NCBI RefSeq assembly: GCF_049306965.1
Contig: NC_133199.1
Span: 39,232,501-39,296,500, forward strand
DNA: 64,000 nucleotides
DNA from: Danio rerio
Lineage: Eukaryota > Chordata > Actinopteri > Cypriniformes > Danionidae
Direction: 5' to 3'
Below are positions 43,395 through 53,500 of the stretch, piece after piece. Each line of letters begins with the position of its first letter. Positions within the stretch are counted from its first letter, which is position 1. The position numbers and the translations under genes are program-made. Under the pieces are notes generated by a model that saw only the letters and a list, made by a program, of their open reading frames with translations, made no database searches and was not told where the DNA came from.

Positions 43395-44086
43395 TATAAA
43401 TAAAAGCTAAATGGTGCAGATAAATGTCACAATGCAATGGAAACAAATAGGAAAATAAATTCCATCTAGCAGAAATGTTGAATACTAAACTTAAATAAAT
43501 TCTTATAGAAAGAAACATATAATTTCATATTAAATTAAAATATTATTTTCTGCTCTAACAGCAGCTAAAAAAATGCTAGATTTATGTTGGCAGCCTCCAC
43601 ACTACCCTGCACCAGAAACACTGGATGTGTATGCTCTTGAACATCACAAATATGGAACTGTCTGTGGCAAGGATGCATGGCGTTTCTAAAAAAAACGCTT
43701 ACCTCATGGATATGTGCAGTAACGAGGATAAAAGATATGCTATTGTGATGTTTTTTACCTATATGTAGAAGTCCAATGTATTTACCTTTGTTAAAAGTGT
43801 TCTTGTAAGGAGTTAAATGCAGAGGTAAATGTATTTATTTACTTTAGTTATTTATTTAGATGTATTGCAACTTCTCTCTGTTTCTTTTATTTATTTATTT
43901 ATTTATTTATTTTTTCTCTTTTTGGCTCTGAACCGTTTTCCTTTTTTGTTTAACTATTTATCATTTTCGCAAGGGGCGGGTTGGGTATTAATAGAGTGCA
44001 GTTGGTTGCTATTCTTGTCTATAGCAATGTTTACTAGATTATTTCCAATTGTTCAATATAAAATGCATCACAAAAATGTAATCTTT

Positions 44087-44309
<223 letters not shown>

Positions 44310-44329
44310 TAAGAAATAACTCTAATTTA

Positions 44330-44797
44330 ATGACTTTCATTTCTCACAGATTTAGTAAAAAGCTTGCAATTGCAAACATAATAGTTTTCATAACTTATTT
44401 AAAATCACTGATTTGTGTTATCTTTGCCGTAATGACACTAAATAATATTTGACTAGATAATTTTTTTAAACTTCTATACAGCTTAAAGTGACATTTAAAG
44501 GCTTAACTAGGTTAATTAGGTTAACTAGGCAGGTTATGGTAATTAGGCAGGTTATTGTATAATGATGGTTTGTTCTGTAGACTACTGAAACAAAACAAAT
44601 TAAAGGAGCTAATAATTTTGACCTTAAAAAGGCTTTTAAAAAATAAAAACTGCTTTTATTCTAGTGAAATAAAACAAATAAGTCTTTCTCCAAAAGAAAA
44701 AATATTATCAGACAAACTGAAAATTTCCTTGCTCTGTTAAACATCATTTGGGGAAAAAAAATAATCAAAGAGGGGCTAATAATTCTGATTTCAACTG
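44330..44797. repeat. Tc1/mariner-type MITE, reversed and left-truncated
   Basis: Reverse orientation relative to 55763-56311 ('aaaggcttaactaggttaat', 'ggggctaataattctgattt'). It ends CAACTG at 44797 followed by TA. The left part runs into the (TA)n array and is incomplete. Confidence 0.75.
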
Positions 44798-45427
44798 TAA
44801 TTGTATTTAAAATAATAACAATTATTAACACTAATAGATCGACTTATAACTGCATTTGTTAATTATTATTAACTATCAGGATTATTTTTCGCCATAACAG
44901 TAAGGTTAGAAAAACCAATGATTTTCTTCAAAAAACTAAATCATATTAAGGCTATACTATAACCTCGTAAATAAATAACGTATTATAAAACAATAAATGT
45001 CAAACTGAACACATCATGGCAACAAAAAAAATCAAGAATAGAAGTCAACTAAGTTAGCTGTCGCCAAATAAAATGGCTGACCACAGACCAAAACTTGTAA
45101 ATATTTAAACAACGTGTAATCCTATGTAATATCAATTATGCAAGCATATCTGTAAAAAGGAATTCAGTTTTATTAGAGAAGTATAAAGAGCGTTAAATAA
45201 CTTCTGTGTATGTCTGCCTTTACACTGGAGGAGTGAAGAGCAGCATGCGGCTTCAGCCACAACAATGACAGAACTCAAGTCTGTGTAACGTACAGCAATA
45301 AACATTATATTTAGAATATCATTAATGTAAATCATAACGCACTGGGCTTACATATGTTTAAGAAACATTATACGCAGGAGAAATGACGTTTACGTTAAAA
45401 CAATCCGTTTACATAAAAACACACAAC

Positions 45428-45760
45428 ACTTACCGTGCGCACTTCTTCCCTTCTTCTGTGAACGGTGGCGCGAAACTGACTGTGACGTAAATTTCGCGGG
45501 GAAATTTTGACCAACCACGAACACGCTCCTCACTGTGAGACAAGCGGGGGATACATGCGATATGCTTGAGCACAAATTCACATAAACGCCCTTAATTTCT
45601 TAGGTAAACTATAATTGTGCATTTAAATATCCTTAATATTGAAGTAAATAGATTTTTACATATTCCTATTTGCATTCTGGACGTTACAGGATGAGTGACA
45701 TAAAGACACCCTATCTGCTGTTTGGTCTCGCCCGACATTTTCGCGGGAAAGAACATCAAC
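45428..45760 (-). promoter_or_regulatory. mcm4: mcm4 first exon and E2F-type promoter
   Basis: On the minus strand a donor (GTAAGT, 45433-45428) ends a non-coding exon that can splice to the acceptor before 42736. Three E2F-type sites cluster here: GGCGCGAAA at 45467-45475 (inverse of TTTCGCGCC), TTTCGCGGGGAAA at 45492-45504, and TTTTCGCGGGAAA at 45738-45750. A CRE-like TGACGTAA is at 45483-45490. E2F control of MCM genes at G1/S is established knowledge; the sites are seen directly. No TATA box. The transcription start is probably near 45,475. Confidence 0.75.
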
Positions 45761-46221
45761 AGAGTATAAATAGTAGTAGTTCCTCTGGTGTCCACTAGAT
45801 GTCCGTGTGGTTGACAAGATGAAACTCCTGAATCTCAGTGAATGACTGTTTAGCACATTATTGAACGTTTTATAAACAGAAGTGAAAGTCAGAAAAACCA
45901 AACATTTACTTTTAAAAAGCTTATCAAAGTGGATTTTATTAATTATATGTGAAATAAAAACAAATATTACAACGTGTTGACTGCATATTTATCTGCTTTA
46001 TTTGACTTATTTTGTTTGTGTCGTCACACAATATAAACTAATATGACGATGATAAAACAAAAAATCTTAAATTATTTATTCATTCATTCACTGGTCATTC
46101 ACATATTGTGATAACAGTATAATAAAACATAATGCAAAGACATTCTTTCACTTATAAATGCTTTCCAACACATGCGACATGCAATCATTCAATCATGTTT
46201 TAGAATATGTACTATAACACA

Positions 46222-46223
<2 letters not shown>
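45761..46223. other. mcm4-cebpd intergenic DNA, left part
   Basis: AT-rich with no gene seen. In mammals this interval holds the PRKDC gene; no exon-like frame of a PI3K-like kinase or its repeats was found here. Confidence 0.4.
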
Positions 46224-46260
<37 letters not shown>

Positions 46261-46262
46261 TA
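46224..46262. repeat. (AAT)n microsatellite
   Basis: About 13 units just before the DANA-type SINE at 46285. Confidence 0.9.
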
Positions 46263-46284
46263 ATCCTTTTATTATTAAAACCAG

Positions 46285-46590
46285 CAAGAAGGTCGCTGGT
46301 TCGAGCCTCGGCTGGGTCCCTTGGCATTTCTGTGTGGAGTTTGCATGTTCTCCCCATGTTGGCGTGGGTTTTCTCCAAATGCTCCAGTTTCCCAAGCAGT
46401 CCAAACGCAAGCTAAACTGTCCATAATGTATGTGTTTGAATGAGTGTGTATGGATGTTTCCCAGTAATGGGTTATAGCTGGAAGGTCATCCGCTGTGTAA
46501 AACATATGCTGGTTAAGTTGGCAGTTCATTCCGCTGTGGAGACCCAAGATGGGGTAAGAGACTAAGCTGAAAAGAAAATGAATGAATAAA
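46285..46590 (+). mobile_element. DANA-type SINE, head-truncated
   Basis: Starts inside the head ('cagcaagaaggtcgctggtt'), then 'tgtggagtttgcatgttctc', 'ggttatagctggaaggtcat', and ends 'aagaaaatgaatgaataaat'. Moderately diverged from the consensus of the other copies. Confidence 0.85.
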
Positions 46591-46836
46591 TAATTTTAAC
46601 AACAAAATACCACCCATATATCTTGATTTTCTTGATTAAAATAGTGACAAAACAATAATTAACGTTAACAACAAGAGCATTGATAAAAAACGTATTTATT
46701 ATTATATTATTATTAATATAAACTTATTGTTATTATTAAAACGTATATTTATTTACTTGCATTTATTTACTTTGATAGTGGTGCATACATTTATTTATTT
46801 TCAAATACGCTTCTAATTCAAAAAAGCATTCAAACT

Positions 46837-46837
<1 letters not shown>

Positions 46838-46908
<71 letters not shown>
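46838..46908. repeat. (TA)n microsatellite
   Basis: About 35 TA units at the left edge of the 46911-47427 repeat. Confidence 0.95.
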
Positions 46909-46910
<2 letters not shown>

Positions 46911-46911
<1 letters not shown>

Positions 46912-47152
46912 GGGGTCAGTATGATTTTAAAATGTTTTAAAAATAAGCTTCTTCAGCTCACCAAGCCTGCATTTATTTGATCACAAATACAGTACAACTT
47001 GTAAAATTGTATGTTATTGCATTATAAAATAACTGATCAAAAGTAGTTTATAATTAACTTTAATCATTTATTCCAGTGATTTTAAAGATGAATTTTCAGC
47101 TTTATTACTCCAGTCTTCAGTCACATGATCCTTCAGAAATCACTTTAATAGT

Positions 47153-47194
<42 letters not shown>

Positions 47195-47423
47195 TTATTA
47201 TTATTAATATTATTATTAACGGTAATAGTAATAAAAGCAATAATGACTGGAGTAATAATTTCAATTGAAACTACATACAATAAAAAGCAGCTATTTAAAA
47301 TTTTAATAAATATTTAACAACTGGAAAAAAATAATTTAATAACTGCTGACTTGATGAACAGGATCATTATCTTAAAAAAAAACGCATTAAGATAAAAGAA
47401 ACTGACCCCAAACTTTTGATCGA

Positions 47424-47427
<4 letters not shown>
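46911..47427. repeat. Interspersed cyprinid repeat between two (TA)n arrays
   Basis: 'aatggggtcagtatgatttt', 'caccaagcctgcatttattt', 'cacatgatccttcagaaatc' and the end 'actgaccccaaacttttga' form a common element with short inverted ends (ggggtcagt / actgacccc). A trinucleotide (AAT)n run lies at about 47156-47192. Each side continues directly into (TA)n. Confidence 0.6.

Positions 47428-47508
<81 letters not shown>
47428..47508. repeat. (TA)n microsatellite upstream of cebpd
   Basis: About 40 TA units ending roughly 430 bp before the cebpd start codon. Confidence 0.95.
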
Positions 47509-47510
<2 letters not shown>

Positions 47511-47937
47511 AGAGAGTGTCAGACGCACACACACGCTTGCAAACCGACAGACAGGCGCATTCAGACATGTCCTCGTGTCCTACAACACGCAGTTCTGACA
47601 GGCTGTTCTCGATCTGCTCCTCTGTGTTCTGGTAGGCGTACATGCACACCCGACTCTCCTCAAATAGGAGCCCGGGAGGAACATGTGACTGACACTGGAC
47701 ATTCACTGGCTTCTGCGAGGGGGAGGAGAAGCGCTGACGCAAACCGAGCGCTCGTACAAATGCGCGCGGACGGCGGAGATCTCGATAGAGCTGAGAGAAA
47801 CTTTTAGCACCTGTTCCAGAGGCAGAACTTTTGGAGATACGCGCGGGCTGCGCGAAAACCAGCGCGTGAAAAAAAGACACACTTTCCTTGGGACAGCCAA
47901 AGGGATTCATTCACAAGGGAATTTTTGTGCGTATTTA
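47509..47937 (+). promoter_or_regulatory. cebpd: cebpd promoter and 5' UTR
   Basis: CpG- and GC-enriched sequence between a (TA)n array and the first ATG. G-rich Sp1/KLF-like 'gagggggaggagaag' lies at 47717-47731. No clear TATA box and no unmistakable STAT site were found. The extent of the 5' UTR is unknown. An upstream in-frame GTG at 47866 opens a longer frame but is not needed. Confidence 0.5.
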
Positions 47938-48780
47938 ATGGTGACTTCTGCTGCGTCCATGTCTGACATGTACAATCTGGACTCGCAGTGCGTAACGCCA
48001 CCATGCAACATGAGCTGGGCCATGGAGCCTGCCAACTTTTATGATAATAAAGGAGATGCAAAACCAGGAGAGAACAACAACAACAACAGCAGCAGCACTG
48101 GCAACATGATGGAGCTCAGCAATGCTCCTGCTATCTATGACGATGAGAGCGCCATCGACTTCAGCGCCTACATTGAGTCCATGTCAACGGTCCCGTTGGA
48201 GATCTGCAACGACGAGCTCTTCGCAGACCTGTTCAACAATACTGTAAAGCAAGAAAAGCCTGACTTTTACATGTCCAACGCGTTTGCGCACAAGAGCGCG
48301 GAGAGGCACCTGGAGGGTTTCGGAAAGGGCTCGTTTTGCGCACCGATTAAGAAGGAGGCGGACTGGAGCGACAGCGAGCACTCCTCGTCTTTACCGTCGC
48401 AGATCGAGGCGTGCGCGCAGACCTCCGTCAACTTCATGCACACGGGACAGCCGACGCCCCCCACCACACCTGAGCCCGAGCCCGTGGCACACAGGAGGCC
48501 AGGCAAGGAGAAGGGCAAAAAGAACGTGGACAGGCACAGTCCGGAGTACCGGCAGCGGCGCGAGAGGAACAACATCGCCGTGCGTAAAAGCAGAGACAAG
48601 GCGAAGCAGCGCAACTTGGACATGCAGCAAAAGATGATCGAGCTGGGCGCGGAAAACGAGCGTCTGCACAAAACCATCGACCAGCTGACGAGAGAGCTGA
48701 GCAGCCTTAGAAACTTCTTCAAACAGATGCCCGAAGCCTCGTTTGGGTCGGCGGCGCGCGCGGCTGTTGACAGTCGGTGA
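47938..48780 (+). CDS. cebpd: CCAAT/enhancer-binding protein delta
   Basis: Single-exon gene of 280 aa (human CEBPD 269 aa, also intronless). A nuclear bZIP factor that binds CCAAT/enhancer sites as homo- or heterodimer and acts in acute-phase, myeloid and adipose programmes. Conserved activation box at about residues 66-100 ([19 protein letters not shown], then DELFADLFN). Two PsiKxE sumoylation-type motifs: VKQE at 103-106 and IKKE at 137-140; the second aligns with human LKRE. Then a [10 protein letters not shown] proline stretch (171-180), basic region 205-225 ([19 protein letters not shown]), and a leucine zipper from about 227 to 258. The poly-Asn run (46-50) is lineage-specific. I chose the first ATG (47938); a second in-frame ATG at 47959 also fits. 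The delta identity rests on the activation box and on neighbouring spidr and mcm4. Confidence 0.96.
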   Translation: MVTSAASMSDMYNLDSQCVTPPCNMSWAMEPANFYDNKGDAKPGENNNNNSSSTGNMMELSNAPAIYDDESAIDFSAYIESMSTVPLEICNDELFADLFNNTVKQEKPDFYMSNAFAHKSAERHLEGFGKGSFCAPIKKEADWSDSEHSSSLPSQIEACAQTSVNFMHTGQPTPPTTPEPEPVAHRRPGKEKGKKNVDRHSPEYRQRRERNNIAVRKSRDKAKQRNLDMQQKMIELGAENERLHKTIDQLTRELSSLRNFFKQMPEASFGSAARAAVDSR

Positions 48781-49070
48781 CGCACGCACGCGCAAAAACT
48801 GCGAAAAACAAAACCCTGCCAAAAACATACCTCAGTGAACTTGTTCTTCTTGTAGCAGACGCGCTTAAAGTTACACGTTAGACGACGATGATGGACTTTT
48901 TGTGAAAGCTTCTTTTGTATTCTAAATTATTACAGAAAAAACTTCATATATGTTTTTATGGTACTTGTTTTTATAATTCCCTGAAACTTCGTATTAATGC
49001 CAGAGCATGTTTGAAATTGTACAGTGTGTACAGATGCATAAATAAAACGATGTGAATTTGAAAAAAACAT
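48781..49070 (+). terminator. cebpd: cebpd 3' UTR and polyadenylation signal
   Basis: AT-rich 3' UTR of about 280 nt ending with AATAAA at 49041-49046. Cleavage is expected near 49,060-49,070. Confidence 0.75.
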
Positions 49071-50058
49071 ACACGTGAACGCGCATGTGTGTAGGGGGGC
49101 GGGTCTGAGGGGGCGCGGTCTGGTGAAAGGTGTAGCTGTCAGTCAGTTCCAAAACCCGAATATTTTTAGTTCTATGCGTGTTAAAAATAGCGATTTTGGG
49201 GGATTTATGAGTAACAAAGATAGTTTGTGGTAAACATTAAAGAGATCCTTTAGTGTTTAATGTCACAACTGCTGCTGCGTTTGATAGTCAGGTTGGTAAA
49301 CAAGGGCTAAAGCCACCAATAAGATGAAAGTTGACAGCAATATTTCAGCTTGTTATTAATAAATGAAAAATATTAATATCCAAAGCTGCATACTTAATGT
49401 ATTTACATATAAAACCTTTTCATTTATAGTCATTCACTGTCAAATGGGATGCTTCAAGCAGCAAAAATCTATAATTTTTACAGAAAGCATCTATTAAAAT
49501 GTTATTTGGTGTAGCAATATTTGATGCAACAAATAAATAAGTAAATAAAAAAGACAAATCTTATTAGGTGTTTAGAATACGCTGAAACATTTGAAACATT
49601 CAAAGATATTTAGGAGACTTTTACTGACTATTTAACTGCAGTGCAGCTACAAAATACACATTAATGATCAGTTTTTACCCACTTGTAGAACTTTACTTCT
49701 GTGCAGACAAGCCAGAATAAACATGTTTAATCAGTTTTTGCATAAATATATCCGTTGCTAAATGATGATTGAATATTATTTCATCTATACTTTGACATTT
49801 TATATGTATAGATGATATTTCAACCATTAAAATAGATGCTTTTCATACTTTTAATTTGCTTTCTGTTTATATAAAATTAATTTTATATGGACAATAAAAT
49901 GTGCCATCTCTTGTTTTTTTACCGTAGAGTAATTACTGTCAACAATTTAAAAAAATAGGAATAAAATGACATTTAAATATGAGTATTTTGTTATCAAAAC
50001 AAAAATAATCAATGGTTATGTTAGTGAAAAAAATAGCATTGGTTAAGCTGAAATGAAA
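49071..50058. other. Convergent intergenic interval cebpd/spidr
   Basis: A short GC-rich patch follows the cebpd end (49,090-49,130, 'ggggggcgggtctgaggggg'), then AT-rich DNA. No gene or clear transposon. The two genes' 3' ends face each other across about 1.1 kb. Confidence 0.4.
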
Positions 50059-50200
50059 ATAAAATCATTTGAACATCATAAAATCATATCTAAAATCATT
50101 TGAAACATCATAAAATTATATCTAAAATCATTTGAAACATCATAAAATCATATCTAAAATCATTTGAACATCATAAAATCATATCTAAAATCATTTGGTG
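50059..50200. repeat. Tandem repeat of about 32 bp, 4-5 copies
   Basis: Unit approximately 'atcatttgaaacatcataaa' followed by 'atcatatctaaa', repeated with small changes (for example 'gaacatc' or 'gaaacatc'). It lies just beyond the probable spidr polyadenylation site. Confidence 0.85.
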
Positions 50201-50548
50201 GCAAAAAAAACATTTATTTATAGTAAATATGAGCTATCATGAAGTGCAGCAAAACAGATGAGAGTGTTAATTGTGTACAGCTTAACTTAAACGCCACCAT
50301 AATGTGGTTAGAAACAACTTTTGCCTCAACACAAAATCTCTTTCATCAGCTGGATTTACCGCAAAAACATCTTAATAATAATTCATTTCAACATATTCCA
50401 GATCAATATGACTCGGAATAAACATTCAAAAAGTAGTTTGAGTGAAAGTGGTTCAGTCAAGGCTATTTTTATCACATATACTCCTTCAGAAGTAATGCAT
50501 GACTAGTGTTGGCTGATTCTTCAGTAATAATAGCAGCAGATAAGCGAG
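50200..50548 (-). terminator. spidr: Probable spidr 3' UTR
   Basis: Directly downstream of the spidr stop on the minus strand. TTTATT on the plus strand at about 50212-50217 is an AATAAA signal on the minus strand, giving a 3' UTR of about 340 nt. The 60-codon plus-strand frames here are antisense and meaningless. Confidence 0.55.
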
Positions 50549-53500
50549 CTAGTCAAAGGATAACTCCTCCAAACCGATCCAAACAGTCTGACTCCTGTTC
50601 ACAATGTGGACGAAGGCGCTGAGAGGACCGATCTCTGAGCCAAGAACATGCTCCACATTGTGGCCCTGTTAAGTAAACAGATCACACACGCGCGCACACA
50701 CATAATCGCGCACACGCACACGCACACACACACACACACACTTAACTTTCAGTTTCAAACAGACATTGCGGCAACATTTTAGCTCAAATATCAATTCTTC
50801 CTATTAACTAACTTTTTACCTGCTTATTACTTATGATATAACTTACGATATTGGCTGTTTATTAGTACTTAGACTGCAAAAAAAACTCTTGTTTCTAGTC
50901 TAAATATTAAGACTGTAAAATATTTAATGACAAAAAGTCAATCATTTTTTGTTAATTAAACTTATTTTAATAAATTATTCAGGTTTCAACTAAAGTTTTT
51001 AAGTGACACAAAGTCAATATCTATTCTGTTTGATGAAGAAAAAACAAGATTTATTTGCTAACCCAATTGGCAGATTATTTTGCTTGTTTTAAGAAAAAAC
51101 TCACTTAATATTGGCATATTTTTTCTCAAAACAAGACAATATGTTTTGCTTCTTGACATAAGAAATTTTAGATATTTAGACTAGAAACAAGACAAAAAAA
51201 ATCTAAGCAAGAAAGAGTATACATTTCAGGAAAAAAGTTTAACATTTTTAATACATGGGTCTTTCCTATGTTTTTTAGTACTATTTATGAAGTTATTATG
51301 CAGCATGTTGGATTGTGTTTTTTAATGCTGTTTCTAAATGATTTGTCTCTTTATGTGTTTGTTGTATCATGAAATGCTACTACCCTAATCTAATTGCCCC
51401 TGGTGGGATTAATAAAGTTGATAAACTTAAACTCAATTGGTTTACTCGCTGTAAGTAAGTTTTTACAGTGTAGGCAATATATACAATATAAGACAGAAAA
51501 CCTAGGCTTCAGAAATAATAAGTCAAAATTAGCTGATTTTAATTATTATTTTTTGATAAAGTGAAAATTAATTTGACAATGGGGTGAGTAAACTAATCTT
51601 GTTTTTGCTTTGAAATACGTTTCTTTGTTAGCAGATTGTTTGGCTTGTTTTCAAGAAAAACTTGTCTAATTTTAATATATTATTTCTGAAAACAAGACCC
51701 TATTTGATAACACTTTATAATAACTACACACTCTAAATCATTTATTAAGCATTAGCAAATAGTGAATTCATTATCCGTTAAGCATTAACTCTACATTAAT
51801 AAACGTTAGTAAGCAGTTTATAACTGCAGCTACAAATGCTGTTTTCTTGACTTATAACCACATTTAAAATGAGCTTAATAATTGTATTTTTATACTTAGT
51901 AAATGATTTATTTTTCATTACCAAATTAAGTATTGCATTAATTACAAACCAGTTGTATTTAAGAGTAGTTGAGGGTTTTTAGGATCTTTCAGAATGAGTT
52001 AGTAAATGATTAATAAACTATTGAAATCAACATTTATATGTCTTATTATTCAGGCATATAGTCAACTAATATGTTGGTAAATGCTTTATTAACTCAACTT
52101 CATGCAGTTTTGTGACCTAATCTAAAGTGAGGACTATTCATGCTTTATAAATCCCTTATAAGTGACAAATGAACGCTCAGTTAAATTCTAAACAGGAACA
52201 ATGACATTATTCATTCCTATTCAATTAAAGATACACAAATGAAACTGTACTTCAAATAAAAAATAAATCTTTGCAACTTGATCTAAAATAAAATCACTGT
52301 AGATTTTAAACATTACATTTTATTACATTGTTTAATTATTGTATTGTTGTTTTATCCAGTTTTGTTGTATTTTAACACTTCTGTTATTCAGCAATGTTTA
52401 AACTTTACAGTAATTTTACATTTTAGAAAAGATTGCAAAGATTATAGTTCATTTGAGTCTGAGCCTTTATTTGTCATTTATAAGGGATTTATAAAGCATA
52501 AACAGCTCTCACTTTAGATCACAAAACTGCATGAAGTTGAGTTAACAAAGCATTTATTAACATATTAGTTGACTATATGCCTGAATAATAAGACATATAA
52601 ATGTTGATTTCAATAGTTTATTAATCATTTACTAACTCATTCTGAAAGATCCTAAAAACCCTCAACTACTCTTAAATACAACTGGTTTGTAAATAATGCA
52701 ATACTTAATTTAGTAATGAAAAATTAATCATTTACTAAGTATGAAAATACAATTATTAAGCACATTTTAAATGTGGTTATAAGTCAAGAATAGAGCATTT
52801 GTGGCTGCAGTTATAAACTGCTTACTAACGTTTATTAATGTAGAGATAATACTTAACGGATAATGAATTCACTATTTGCTAATGCTTAATACATGATTTA
52901 TAGTGTGTAGTTATTATAAAGTGTTACCCAATATTTTTGCTTGTCTAGAAAATGCTTCTTGATTCAAGACCTTTTAGATATTTGGATTACAGAAACAAGA
53001 CAAAAAGTCTAGGAAAAGCATTTTTGGAGCATAAAAAGTAAACAAAGCATGATCTTATTCTACTTCCCTATTCTCTTTACCCAGCTACCTTAATAACTAT
53101 TAATAAACAGAAAATTAGGAGTTTGCTGAAATAAAAGCCATCGCCAGTGGTTTATTATTAGCGAAAAAAATGCTTTTCTTAATTAGAGACTGTGGGCTCC
53201 ATTTTGACGATCCATGCGCATGCTAAGTGCAGGGCGCAAATGCATTAAGGGCGTGTCGGAATCCACTTTCGCTATTTTAAGGGCAGGAAAATCCGCTTTG
53301 CGCCACAGCACATGGTTTAACAGGGTTGAGCTTATTCTCTTAATGAGTTATAGGTTTGTTTTGAGAATAAACCAATCAGAGTCTCATCTCCCATTCCCTT
53401 TAAGAGGCAGTTGTTTTACAGTTGTTTACATGGCGGACTTTGTAAGTGGAAAAACTGAACGCTTCACTAGCGAGAAAACAGTTAAACAGAGCCTCTACAC

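Noticed and set aside
45390-45581. 63-codon minus-strand frame at the mcm4 promoter
   Set aside because: Runs across the exon 1 donor and E2F sites; Mcm4 translation starts in exon 2.
47866-47937. N-terminal extension of cebpd from an upstream codon
   Set aside because: The first codon there is GTG, not ATG, and the added residues ([12 protein letters not shown]) have no counterpart in C/EBP proteins.
48267-48828. Minus-strand frames of 172 and 145 codons
   Set aside because: Antisense shadows of the GC-rich cebpd coding sequence.
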